This document shows positions 39,101-50,148 of a stretch of 64,000 nucleotides of DNA, one piece after another. Position 1 is the stretch's first letter. The number at the start of each line of letters is the position of its first letter. Source of the stretch: Lineus longissimus (Eukaryota > Nemertea > Pilidiophora > Heteronemertea > Lineidae). The translations under genes and the position numbers were made by a program. The notes below the pieces were generated by a model. The model worked only from the letters and a program-made list of their open reading frames with translations, did no database searches and was not told the origin of the DNA. The stretch lies in the NCBI RefSeq assembly GCF_910592395.1, contig NC_088313.1:18554437-18618436 (forward strand), given 5' to 3'.

Positions 39101-42100
39101 GGACATGGTTGGATATAGTTTGTAGGGAGTTAAAACATTCTCTATATCAGCATAATTTGACCCATTGTTGTTAAATCTTGTTCATGTCCCAGACCTTGGG
39201 AAGGTGGTTGGCTAACCCACTTTTGAATGTATGTTTGAGAGCAGTCTCGGAGTGATAGCATGTTTCCATGCAGCACTTGAGGGCGGTATCCACGATCACT
39301 CCAAACGAACGAAAGCTCTGGTTATAACAGGCAACATTTGATCTACATGACGGCAGCTATTCACCTACTGTTGATGGACATCCGTCTTGATTGACTGGTT
39401 GCTCTTGTGAACATGAAGATATGACTCCGGATGAGGCAGTTCCATTGTCATCCTGAAATACAGTCCACTGCGTCCGGAGTGTACAAGACAGATGACCTAA
39501 TCAAGCTTGCAAGAACCTGGACTGATTGTGAACCGACTGGATGATAGTTTGACTTGCGACTGCAACATCGCACATTGGCAATGATGTTGGTGTATTTCGA
39601 GCCCAATCCTTAGACTAGAGAGAGGGAGGGAGTTGTTCTCAAGACCTTTACTGATGATTGTCCTGCACTACTGAAGCAACCATCTATTGAGATGAGAAGA
39701 AGGCATGACTTAGACTACAAACTCTTGGAGGTTTCCTGTCCACACAGAGGCTTGGGCCTGAGACATGATAGGAGGCTGGCGGACATACTTTGTGGATGTG
39801 TTGATGTGTCCATATCTGCCAATGATCGAACTCTGGACCGTTTATTGCTCAGCCGAGTAGCCGAGACAACACAATGAGAAGATGGCTGGTTGGAGAAGGG
39901 GCTGTCAGCTTAGAATGAATAACAAATTTCATTCCGTCACCATTCTACTTTGGGGTTGACTGCTTGTCTCCCCAATTACAGTGTGATTGGGACACTCAAT
40001 GTTCTCTCTCATCACAGAAATTTGTTTCCAGAAGTATCTGTTTTTTTCTGAGCTAACCTACATGTATCTGAATTGTTAGTTTCAAGAGAACTGCACTCAC
40101 TTTAACATATCTCAGGGTATTTGGCAGTGATATGTTGGAGGCAGGTTCATAGTGTTGCCAAAGGCTGTTCTGAATCCACCACAACTAACTTTTGAAAGGG
40201 TTCAGACAGACAGTTCCATAACCACTTACCCACTCATTATTGCCCTATTCAGAAATATGCTGGTAATGCCTTTAAAAATTCCCTTATTTTGTTTCTTCTT
40301 TTCTAGAATTTAAGGGCCATAAGTGGCAAAGGTAAGTTATTGAAGAGTTGTAGCAGTCTGAAGATCCTGAGTATGCGGACGGTTTTGGAGATCAAGACTC
40401 CAGCATGCTGTTGTCAGGATCAGTTGAGGGAAGACTTGATTGAAATGTTTCGGATATTGTTCCCTCGCTGACGTTGATATGCTGGTTCCACAACTAGATG
40501 TCACAGCCGTACTCAAGTCCATATGGTCTACGTCCACCACGGAGCCAATCATGCTGTGACTGCATTGCAGGTTTAACTTGCATGTGTGTTTGAAGCTGTG
40601 GAGATATCCTTCAAGGGATATTGTCGACACCAGTATCACAGAATGGTTTTAACTTGTCATATTGTCAACCATGGAAAAAGGTAGTATTCTACATTCGACA
40701 CTCTTCTCCCAGATTCAGTGCGTTGCAAACTAACAGTCTCCATTGACTGGGTTCTGAAAAGGTTTGTTGCACATACAATAGACCAGTCAAATTGTACAGT
40801 TACCAAGTAGATGTTGACCGACCCTGGCCAAAGTACTAGAGGTCCTGTTGCAGTCTGTATGAGAGGTGTGTGTGCTGTTATATTACGGTCCATTACACGT
40901 GGCATTGCATTCTGGTATTCACATCAAATCTTTGAAATATGCCTTTGGCAGCATTACGTGGATTTTCCCTGTTGATACAATAGGTGTGAAATGAATGCTG
41001 TGTTGTTATTTAGTTGGAACTAGAGCCTTTGATAAAGTTGAGTTAAATGAAGTTATCAAGAAGATCATGGTGTCAGGAGATGACTCCTGATAAGCCCTGA
41101 ACATTTTAAGAAGACTTGCGGGGCAAGCCCCATCTACTGTCAAATGCAGAGAAATACTCAATAGTTGAGCAGAGAATTAGTCACAGCACAGGCAGATGCA
41201 TGCGAGAATTCAGGTCACGATTCCACCTGCATTTTGAAAGATGGGTAGAGAATTCCTGAGGGCTGCCTTTGAAGGTGACAGAAGTGTGTCAGACATCTCG
41301 AGAAGAAGAAGGCACAGGAAGACGATACTTCAATAAGTCTGGAATGTACTGACGGAACGCTGCTGATTCATTTGGGTCTACCCCTTGTGATAGCACATTC
41401 CTGGTCCGAACTTCCCAGAGGAAGGCACAGTCGGGATTCAATAATCTTCGTGGTGTGTGTTTTGTTGCCACAGATGAAAGAGAAGTTGAACTTTGCTCCA
41501 ACCTGTGTTGTCACAGTTTATCAGTTCAGAGCTTTACCTTAGGTAGACTTCAGACACTCGACAAAGGACACTTGGAGCTGGTCAACAGATTCCATGTTGA
41601 TGGCCCTAAGATTTTTCCGAATCAAATCTGGTTTCTACCATACTGCCAAAAAGAGGAACTCTGTGATTGATGAATGTCCAGTCGTGATAAGCTGTGAACC
41701 ATTCCAAGGCTTTCTCTTGTGGAAGATGAACCCTTGAATTGTCCCTGCTCAAAGTCATCATTCCTGCTGTGGTGTAAAGTTGCTGATGTTCAAGACTTCA
41801 GGGATCCCAGTACCAGGGCCACGTGGCAAGAGTGTGAGGATGTTGATCTGAGAAGAGGCCCGGCTTCCATTCATTCCTGTCGGCGATACGAGATGTGTTT
41901 TCTCCAGACCCTGTTGGAGCCCCCGCTCAGTCACTGGCGAGAACTGATGTGCACCTATACATGAACAGAACTGTAGACCATGGTTGGGTCTCGTCTTCAA
42001 GAATTGTGAGAAGCAAGACAGAAATTTGATGTCAATCATTCAGTGGAAACATGTTTACAGTAATCGAAGTCAAATTGATCAGTATCAACGGCATGCTGCT

Positions 42101-45100
42101 GTTTCATCAGTTGCATTGTACACAATTGCAGTATTGTCAGATTCAAGAAAAGCAAGACATGTACTTTCTCCTGTTGGTAAAAGTGTGAAGCTTCAGGTAA
42201 ACTAAAATTAGGCTCTGTGAATACAGGGGCTGTTATTCTTCCACAAAGGCTTTGAAAATTATGTTATATTTTGAGTAGATGCCAATTCTCTCATGTGGTG
42301 AAAACTTGTCTGCAGGATAGGTAAGCTGGACACTGCAGCTGTTGAAAGTTCTTCTTGAGTCAAGAATTAAACAAGTACAATTCAAGTCTTGGATTCCAGT
42401 TGTTTGTCCAGACTAATTGATTAAGATAATGTTGTAATATGAGAGTCACAATCCTTGCTTCGTTAGTTCTTCTGCTGCTAAGAATTTAACATTGAGACAA
42501 CCCAGCAAAAATTAAGAAGTGGGTTTCCCATGATTGATCATTCTTGCTATGTTTTATGTTTTGAGCCAATTATTTACAAATCTCTTCATCTTCATTTAAA
42601 GGTAAAAAGATCACTGATATCTTGATCAACTTGGACTTGAGGAACCATCCAGAACCACTCCTGGGTAAGTCTTCTTCAAACTGTTATCATCTTAGAATTC
42701 AGTAGTTTGCTGTTTAAAAGCCAGGTAGCCAAAGGACGTCGCTCCACACACTCACTCACAGAGGGATGCATTGGATATCATCTGTGTTTAACTTTGGGGA
42801 CCATATGGCTGGGTCCCTTGCACATTTCGGACTGATCTGCTTGCAGTGATATTCGCAGTGAACCAGCCTGGTCAAGCCCTGTTGTCATCCGCAGTTAACA
42901 ATAACATACTATGCCCTTTGTTAAAATCTTCTTCAGGTTTGGACCATCTGGTCGAGCGAGTGATGGACCTCCAAAACAACCTGTCGATTGTGTATGCCTG
43001 CAAGCTGTGTGGTAGCCAGAAGATTAGTGAGCGAGACATCTTCCCTCACACCAAGGGCCTGAGGCATCGACTTAACTACTTGGTGAGTTCTTCTTTGGCA
43101 GTGTTAGTTCTGTACCTGAATGAGTTAATATTCTCAAGAGAGCGTTTCTCCTTTGAGGCAAGATTAGCATTTTTGAATGCTGCTACGGTTTGGTACGGCC
43201 TAATGCTCAGTGAGAGTCCATTGCAGGCTTCTCACTCTCCAGCCCAACAGCTTTTCTTCATCCAGGATATAAACTTTTGCAGGAGAAATATTACCCGAGT
43301 GACTTCTCAAAGGCGATGCAGGAGCCTGAAACTGAGGGGCTGAGGGGAGCATTCGTGAAGGACTGCGCACTGGAAATCGAGAGAACAAAAGGTCGCGGGA
43401 AGGTGACCACTTTACAGTTGGTGAAGGAGAGTGCAGGTTGGTAGTTTAACATGTCTGACCAGATTACTTCAGAATGCAGGTGATATCAATAATCATCAGG
43501 CTTACAGTAGATTTTGAGAGCACATGCATCTGTTGCTGAAATTAAAATCCAAACTGTAATTTTGGCGCAGTGATTTCATAGTGAACTATTCAGTACATCT
43601 ACTGAAAAATCATGAATATTTGTATTTCTGGGAAACCGCAAATGATAACATGAAATGAAACTTGTCTGGAACAGCAGATGTGACACACCTAAAGTCTGAT
43701 TCTGTTCAGGCTGTTTTCAGTCATCAAGACAGACCGTCTATGGCCATACCTTCATTCTCCTGTTACTGTTTTTTTAGGAGAAAACACGGGGAAGGTCTCG
43801 AGTTCTCATGCCAGCAAGAGTAAGAGTAGCGATGTGAGTAAGACTAAGAGCAGAGAGGCCAGTAACCAGGGGCCGACCCGGAGATCTGGTGATCGGGACA
43901 GGCGAGAGCGTAGTGGTGATCGTGGAAGAGGTGAAAGACCGATTGTCATGGATCGGCGATCTAGTACTCGGCGCGAGCGTGATCATGATGAGAACACAAA
44001 GAGAAGACAGGGGCAAGATGTTAACAAAGGTGGTGATGGAAGACAGGGGGGTCGACGTAACACAGCAGAGAGGTCAGATTACTGGGGTAGTCCGAGACAG
44101 GCCCAGGGAGGATATCGTGAGGAACGTCTCGCAGGATTTGATCAGCTGGAGCGTCAAGTCAGTGGACGCTTCCCGGATGAAGATGACTCCTTGATGTATC
44201 AGGATGATTTTGGTGTCAATCGAGACCGAAGTAGGAATCGAAACAGTGCAGTGATGGAGAGAGGCATGATGCATAGTCTAATGAGCGATCATCCGCGGGA
44301 TGACTTTCGTAAGTCTTTCTCCAACACTCCTTATTTGACAGTGTTCTAAAACACTCCGGTTGCAATGTAGCATTGTTTTCAGTGTGACGTACATGTACAT
44401 TTCACCTTGTTCTGGCTTCAGCTGTTTCGGTTGGTTGGTACAAAATATGGCAGTGGTCAAAACCTATTTCTGTGTTTAGTTTAAGGAGTTTTAGAATAGA
44501 AATAGCTGTCTCACAACTGGTATTGTTTTCATTGCCCTGGTCATTTGATCAGCTTTGTTCAAATGTTGGTGTTTGTTATTATTTTATAGGTGATAATTAC
44601 AACGACGAGGATATGGATATGGAGTACGCTGAAGAAGTTGATGAGATGGACCAAGGAGTCGACAGACGGCTGGTTGTTCCAAGGACTGATCCAGAGGTTA
44701 GAGATGAGTTCAAACGCACTTGGATAAGGGAGCGAGAGCAAATTGTAAAGAAGCAAGCTTTGATCATGAAGATGGGCATGGCTCTTGGTGGGAAGTCCGC
44801 ATTGGGGGTTGGTGACCAAGGAGTTGGAATGGGTTACCGAGGAGTTGGAATGGATAACCAAGGAGTCGGAATGGGTAACCAGGCAATGGGAATGGGTAAT
44901 CGAGGAATGGCAATGGGTAACCAAGGTATGATGCCTGGTAACCTGGGGATGATGGGCATCAATGCAACAGTCTCGAGTACAACCGATATAGAGCGAGGTG
45001 TTGTTATGGGGCGCCAAACAAACCAGGGAATTGGTGGGAGGAATCTGAGCCCAGGCAGGAATCAGGCTCAAGGTATGGCCAACCAGGGCAGGGGCAATCA

Positions 45101-47425
45101 AGGTTACCAGAACAGAGGTCCTGGTAATCAACAAGGAAGGAACCAAAGCCAGAACAAGAAAAACCCAAATTTCAACCGAAATCAAGGTGGCAGCAACCAA
45201 GGCATGAATCAGCAGAAACAAGCTACTGGTCCAGGCAACAGATCTGGTATGAACCAATATGGTCAGGGTCGTGCAAGTCCTGGGCAAGCTGCGATTGGTA
45301 TCCAGGACCAAGGTTTGAACCAGGGAGGAATGGACCACCGTGGGACAAAGCGAGCATATGGTGGTGATGACACACCGAATCAGTATGGGAAGAGACCAGC
45401 CCAAGTGAAACAAACGGTAAGAGTTGTGGTATCCAAGTCACGAGAAAACCTCTTTACTCGGGGAATGGAAATAAGGGCGTCACGTCTACGGAATTTCCTT
45501 GTAGTAGGTGTCATGTTTTATTATTGGGTTATTTTCTTTTTAAGCCTGAGTTGAATCCACCACGCAATCACCTGAAGAAAACATGTTTTGAGTGTGGACG
45601 ATTTGGGCACCTGGCACGTGATTGTGATCAGAGACAAGAAAAGGTAGAAGAGGTGAGAAAGGATCCTTTGATTACATAACCAGTGGGGCCCTTACATCGT
45701 ATCAGTGCCACCAAGTATACTCACTTACATGTAAAAGATGAAGTTCTTGTGAATTTGTCTATTTTGATTTGATTGACGGACTGAGGGATCACTTCCAATA
45801 CATGAATGATCGGTCACCTCGAAGATATTAGGTCAAATGTTGAGTTGTTATGTATGTGATGGATTGGCTCCTGTGTTCTCCACTTGGTAGTGATTGGGAT
45901 TCGTCTTGGCCTGAACCATTTACTACCAGTGTTTAGCCTCGAGTATGCCTGTTTTCCATTTGCAGAAACCAGAAGAAGAGGTTGATCTCAAGAAACAGCT
46001 TGCCGGGATGATAGAATCACTGGTATGTATTCAGGTCGTTGGTTTGAGTCTACCAGGAAGCCCAAGAATGAGCACTCGCGTGTTGGTGTATGAACTGAGT
46101 TACATAACTTCTTGGCTCCGTCCGAGGTCTGAGTGAAATCCTTCAACGTTGTAAGATAAAAATCAATAAGGTTTCTGTGAAACTTTCAGTCAAGGTCCCT
46201 TGTGCCTGGTGTCTTCATGGCAATTTGATCCCATAACCAGGCCTCTTGGACTGTATGTGATCAATGAGTGGGTCTTCTGAAGCAAATTTGCCCCTTAACC
46301 TTCTAAAGCTACTAATCACCCGTTTTCACCTTAATTTTCTAGTCCGAGAAAGATACGAAGCTACTCCTAGAGATTACGGGGACCGTTGCTAAGAAGCAGA
46401 AGGTAGAGCAGGCACGGCACCAGCAGCAACCGCAGGGAAGGCAACAACAACAACAACAACAACAAGGCAGACAACAACAACAACAACAACCGTTTACCAG
46501 ACAACAAAAGAACGAACATCATTATCTGAAAAGAAAAGAAATACAGTCTAAACAAGAACAGCTACAGGCTAGACAACAACAACCAAGGAAGCAAGAGTAC
46601 ACACCAAGGTTGAAAGAGGTCGCTTCGGCAAAGCCAAGCTTCAAGAGTTATTCTACTTCAATCAATGAGGTATGTGTACTTAGATATACTGGCACATCTA
46701 AGGGTGATAACTTACAAACAGGATCACGAGATGATAGTTGTCCTTTTGAGATTCTAGACTCACTTGCATTTGATGAATATCAGTGCTTTGTCAAGTGGCA
46801 CCAATGTCTCACACTTAATACTTACTATGATATCGTATTTTCCTTTCCACAGAGTGCCATGCGTGCAGCGAGTCAGCTGTCTGGAGCAGGTATGCAGCAA
46901 GCCCAACCAAAGGCATCCTTCAGCTTGTTGGGTGGCGTAAGTCTTCAATCTGGCCAGCCGCTTGGCATGGGATCACAGTCGTTCGGCCAGTCCTCACAAT
47001 CGTATGATCATGGGGCCAGGAACTTTGGCATGTCATCTTCCGCGGATGATCGTGGGGCCAGGAATTATGGCATGTCATCTTCCATAGATGATCGTGGGGC
47101 CAGGAACTACGGCATGACGTCTTCCATAGATGATCGTGGGGCCAGGAACTATGGCATGACGTCTTCCATAGATGATCGTGGGGCCAGGAACTATGGCATG
47201 ACATCTTCTGGAGGCGATCATGAGGCGAGGAACTACAACATGTCTTCCTCTGGCATGTATACCGGTGGAGGTAGTGGGATGACTGGCATGGGAGGTCTCG
47301 AATCATCATATCTCTCTGACCCTCATCACAATGTGTCTAGTTATGGAAGTCAGCCGAGAGGGGGAGCCAAAAGTAGTATGGGTGGCAACGTGTCTGATTG
47401 GCAGCGAGATATGGACAGGTTTTAA
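33108..47425 (+). CDS. SAP-domain, U1/matrin-type zinc-finger and CCHC zinc-knuckle protein (19 exons, 1,412 aa)
   Basis: Coding exons: 33108-33120, 35588-35815, 36107-36339, 36618-36815, 37036-37167, 37571-37879, 38137-38220, 38513-38674, 38858-38926, 40307-40331, 42602-42664, 42937-43082, 43283-43436, 43778-44308, 44590-45416, 45545-45652, 45966-46022, 46343-46669, 46853-47425. All phases agree. Exon 1 supplies only MTKT plus one base; exon 2 continues ELAALSKRSVDDLKTSLKKL, a SAP DNA-binding helix pair (about 5-40). Then come an acidic region (81-158), a Glu/Lys/Arg single-helix region (about 180-371), three zinc fingers of the C-x2-C-x12-H-x5-H type (about 375-415, 450-476, 525-548), an Arg/Asp/Ser-rich region (606-782), a Gly/Asn/Gln-rich region (783-1058), a CCHC knuckle (C1072, C1075, H1080, C1085), poly-Gln (1114-1222) and a 14-residue repeat block. 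It is probably a nuclear matrix or RNA-processing protein, but I recognise no named orthologue. Confidence 0.85.
33250..35223. mobile_element. Non-autonomous DNA-transposon-like element with ~100-bp terminal inverted repeats
   Basis: The left arm (33250-33349) and right arm (35124-35223) are near-identical reverse complements. They share words such as catgtgttccgcgc, atcttaagattgcgctgcgc, attcttaggatc and aattgcgcggcaatctcgag. The 1.97-kb unit sits wholly inside intron 1 of the SAP/zinc-finger gene. Its interior is AT-rich, has no transposase-like frame (longest open frame about 80 codons) and contains internal direct repeats. No clear target-site duplication could be read. It is most likely a large MITE or deletion derivative of a cut-and-paste transposon. 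Confidence 0.82.
34066..34310. repeat. Internal direct repeats of the intronic element
   Basis: Three tandem units of about 88-100 bp share agtgtcata(c/g)tgagatctg (34071, 34171 and 34259), aaaggcatggccgc and cttctgagatgatg. Farther right, atcttaataatacctccat occurs twice (34841 and 34871), the first copy forming a hairpin with atggaggtat. All lie within the inverted-repeat element. Confidence 0.8.
36618..37879 (+). repeat. ER/K-rich single-alpha-helix coding region (three phase-0 exons)
   Basis: Exons 36618-36815, 37036-37167 and 37571-37879 each begin and end in phase 0. Almost all their residues are Glu, Lys or Arg. Exons 5 and 6 both start KREEE, suggesting exon duplication. Within exon 6 a six-residue unit (KEAERK) repeats six times, encoded by an 18-bp tandem (gaggctgaacgaaagaaa, about 37703-37808). 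Charge patterning fits a stable single alpha helix rather than a dimeric coiled coil. Confidence 0.85.
44776..44965 (+). repeat. Heptapeptide-like GMGNQG repeats in exon 15 of the zinc-finger gene
   Basis: About seven in-frame copies of a seven-residue unit (for example NQGVGMG, NRGMAMG) are encoded by 21-bp repeats (ggagttggaatgggtaacc and variants). The rest of the exon stays rich in Asn, Gln and Gly, including RNQSQN-like stretches. This composition is typical of prion-like, phase-separating RNA-binding proteins. Confidence 0.85.
46430..46610 (+). repeat. Poly-Gln / CAA-CAG tract in exon 18 of the zinc-finger gene
   Basis: Runs of seven to eight glutamines, mostly CAA codons, are interrupted by GR and PF. 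More QQQ clusters extend to about 46580. The frame is that of the flanking exon. The tract follows the zinc-knuckle exon and a short charged helix. Confidence 0.9.
47007..47245 (+). repeat. 42-bp coding tandem repeat (DDRGARNYGMTSS unit, six copies)
   Basis: Six consecutive in-frame copies of a 14-residue unit lie near the C-terminus. The three central copies are nearly identical in DNA sequence (gatgatcgtggggccaggaa and onward), so recent expansion or gene conversion is likely. The outer copies (YDHGARNFGM, GDHEARNYNM) are degenerate. Confidence 0.92.
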
Positions 47426-50148
47426 TATGATCATGTTGAACACTTTGTATTGTGATGGCGTAGATCATGAGGTTGATGACACCTTGATGTTGGCTTGTTC
47501 TTGTATCCACTGTGAACATGAACTACATGGCCTTGGGCATAAGGATGAAAGAGGTCAGAATTGAGGCTGACCACACTGATGGTTTTGTTTTTTAATGTTG
47601 TATGCACATGTGCGTGTCCCTGCACATGCTTAGTGATACACGAAATAAATCCTAACGCATCGTTCTCGAGAGCTATTTTGATGCAGGTTTTATAATCAAA
47701 ATCAACTAATATTATCAAGTGAAACATTTTAAATTCCATATGTAAGAATTAGTGCTTAGCTTATTTGAGAAGCAGAGGAGACGCCATTGTTGCTAAGACT
47801 TGTATTTGATGTGTTTAGATGTATCATTCAACTGCTCTGCTTGGTGTAATATTAAATGTAAACTGAATAGATGGGCAATTGTGCCAGTGAATGACTAAAA
47901 ATGTCCAAACTAAATTCCAATGACTGATGTCAAAATATTTGGAAGTATGACTTCTATCGCTTTTATATGGGCGAAATATTGCATTTATTAGTTCTTTTCT
48001 GTATAGATGATGTTTGTACAAATAAAGGTATCGCAGTGATTTGTAAAATGTTGTTCCTTTTTGTTTTGGAGAGAAAAGGGTGAAATTGTGCTAGAGGGTG
48101 TGTCCATACCTTCTAAGGTGCCTTGGTCTATGAACAGTATTTGACATGGAAAAAAGTTTCTTGAAATGTCATTGCCTGGTTGTGACATTGTCCCTGGAAC
48201 ATCGATACTTCAAAACTACCTCAGAAGATGCCATCGAATTGTTGTCCCAATGAATTACCATGCACCCTGACTGCTGTGGACCCAGTGCAGCAACGAGGGA
48301 TATCACCTGCTCTGACACTCCTAGGACCTGACGTTTTAATGCTGGATGTCAAACCTAAATGACTAGGTACCAGGTGTGGTTGTGATCTTGTCCTTGATGG
48401 AATGGCTAGACTCAAAAACCAGTCCAGACCCTGTGCAGTATAAATGGCCTCACAACATAAAGAAAGATTTCAACGCTCTCGGCCCTTTGAGCACAACCTG
48501 TCGTCAACATTGTGACTGTCGCACACGTGGACGAAATGGCAAAAGGACAATACGTCCCCATCCTGAGATTCATACCTATTTCACGCGTACCTCACCATTG
48601 GCATGGGCATACCTGATTAGTTATTCAGTAGGTCCTTGAGACGATTCCATTGTGACAGGTTCAAGCTTATCTATCCTTGATATCCAATTAGGTTTCATAT
48701 CATCTGCCTTCCCGTACATACCATCAACTATCGATGATACACACAACCAGAATGATACTAGGCGGAATCTGATGTTGGTGGTTGGTTTTCAACATCAAAA
48801 CATGTCACACTTTTAGTGACTACCACCTTTTCCCTGAATCGCCTCTTCCTCTAGGTAATTGAAGAAGCCTTTACTGGACTATGTATTGGAGAGCATTATA
48901 CGAGGATGATGACGTTACCTCCCGAACAGAGGACATCCCAAGGACGTCCCTTTCATTCGTGCCAGACAGAGGTTACACAGACTCTTTGTTCCAGGCCTCT
49001 CTATTCAGGTTCATTTTTTTCTTTAACATAAACCAAAAGGCACTTAGATGTAAATGTACACATTGTAGTGACTTGAAGAATGCGCATAAAAAGCTACATC
49101 TATAAGTCATGGAAATTGCCAGGGTATGATATATACACAATGCCGGCATAATATCTAGGGCACCACCTTTTAATTGCCTCAAAAGAAAATCTTGACTATT
49201 TGGATGACTTAGATGACCTCCTTGCTGACGTCTGTAAGGATACAATAGGCTTTGGTCCCACTCTAGATTCGGTCGTGGTCTTGCACCTTCGGACAGCCAG
49301 TCAGGATACACCGAGGACACGGCCAAGACGCGCGCGACTGGTTAGCACATCTCAGGGACTAACTTCTTGATCTCTCGTTGCTTGTGGAGGTATCGATTTA
49401 AAAACATTTCGCGGACCATAGACGAATACTTATCATCATTTGCACAGCTGATTCGCGGAGGTAGGAGATTTCTGCCTTGAGTTAACTGATCAACTGATCA
49501 ACTGTATGGAATTTAGAGCAGCCTCTGGCATTTCGGAATCTTTTTTCAACGAGAACCACCGCAAGTCAATTTTCTTTGACAGTTCTAGATCAGCAGAACA
49601 TAGCTTGGAGCAAAAAGAGCATACTGATGACGTTGTGACATTGATCAGTGCAACAGAAGATACCAGGCACTGAAACACTGCATTTGCTCAATGGGAGGTT
49701 GCCTTCCATGGCACTTGTCACCCGCCAACATTCCGATAGAGGATTTCCTCTTTCAACAATCGAGGAGTCGATGTGGGCACAACCATAACAACATTTCTCA
49801 ACAGGCGACTGTCGTTATTCGTTTCGACTTACTTGCTCACCCACATTAATTTCATCAAGACCTGGGGCAATTGTTTACTTACTGCTATCTCATCTGCAGG
49901 AGAATCTTGACCTTTTAGGACAAGACTGGCGCTGATTCGAAAGGCCTATTCGATGTCCTACTGAGGACGACACGGGTTGAACATATCAGGGTCCTCGAAT
50001 AACCTAAAAGTGCAACTGGGCTGCTGAAGAATTCTAATGCAACAATTTTTTGTGTCTTTAATTGTGTCTGCTTGGGCGATAACCGGTGGTGAGGTTTGTA
50101 TTTTTGAGCTGCGAATCCGGGAGGTTTGCCGTCTTCGTCAGAGACAGA
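47426..50148. other. Zinc-finger gene 3' UTR and intergenic spacer
   Basis: AATAAA occurs at 47644-47649 and 48021-48026, the second in a strong context (aataaaggtatcgcag followed by T-rich sequence). Beyond 48050 I see no gene. Frames at 48376-48639 and 48973-49326 (minus) lack domains and splice sites. The region just before 50149 is the LOXL promoter and leader. Confidence 0.5.

Noticed and set aside
39692-42205. Several 60-90 codon frames in the two large introns of the zinc-finger gene
   Set aside because: No domain, no splice logic and no sign of a transposon protein; treated as noise.
42846-43343. 165-codon frame through zinc finger 3 into the following intron
   Set aside because: The real exon is 42937-43082; the continuation is intron, since splicing to 43283 restores a sensible frame (EKYYPSDF).
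44559-45413. 284-codon minus-strand frame rich in His, Thr and Ser
   Set aside because: It is the antisense of the Gly/Asn/Gln-rich repeat exon; its repeats mirror the sense 21-bp units.
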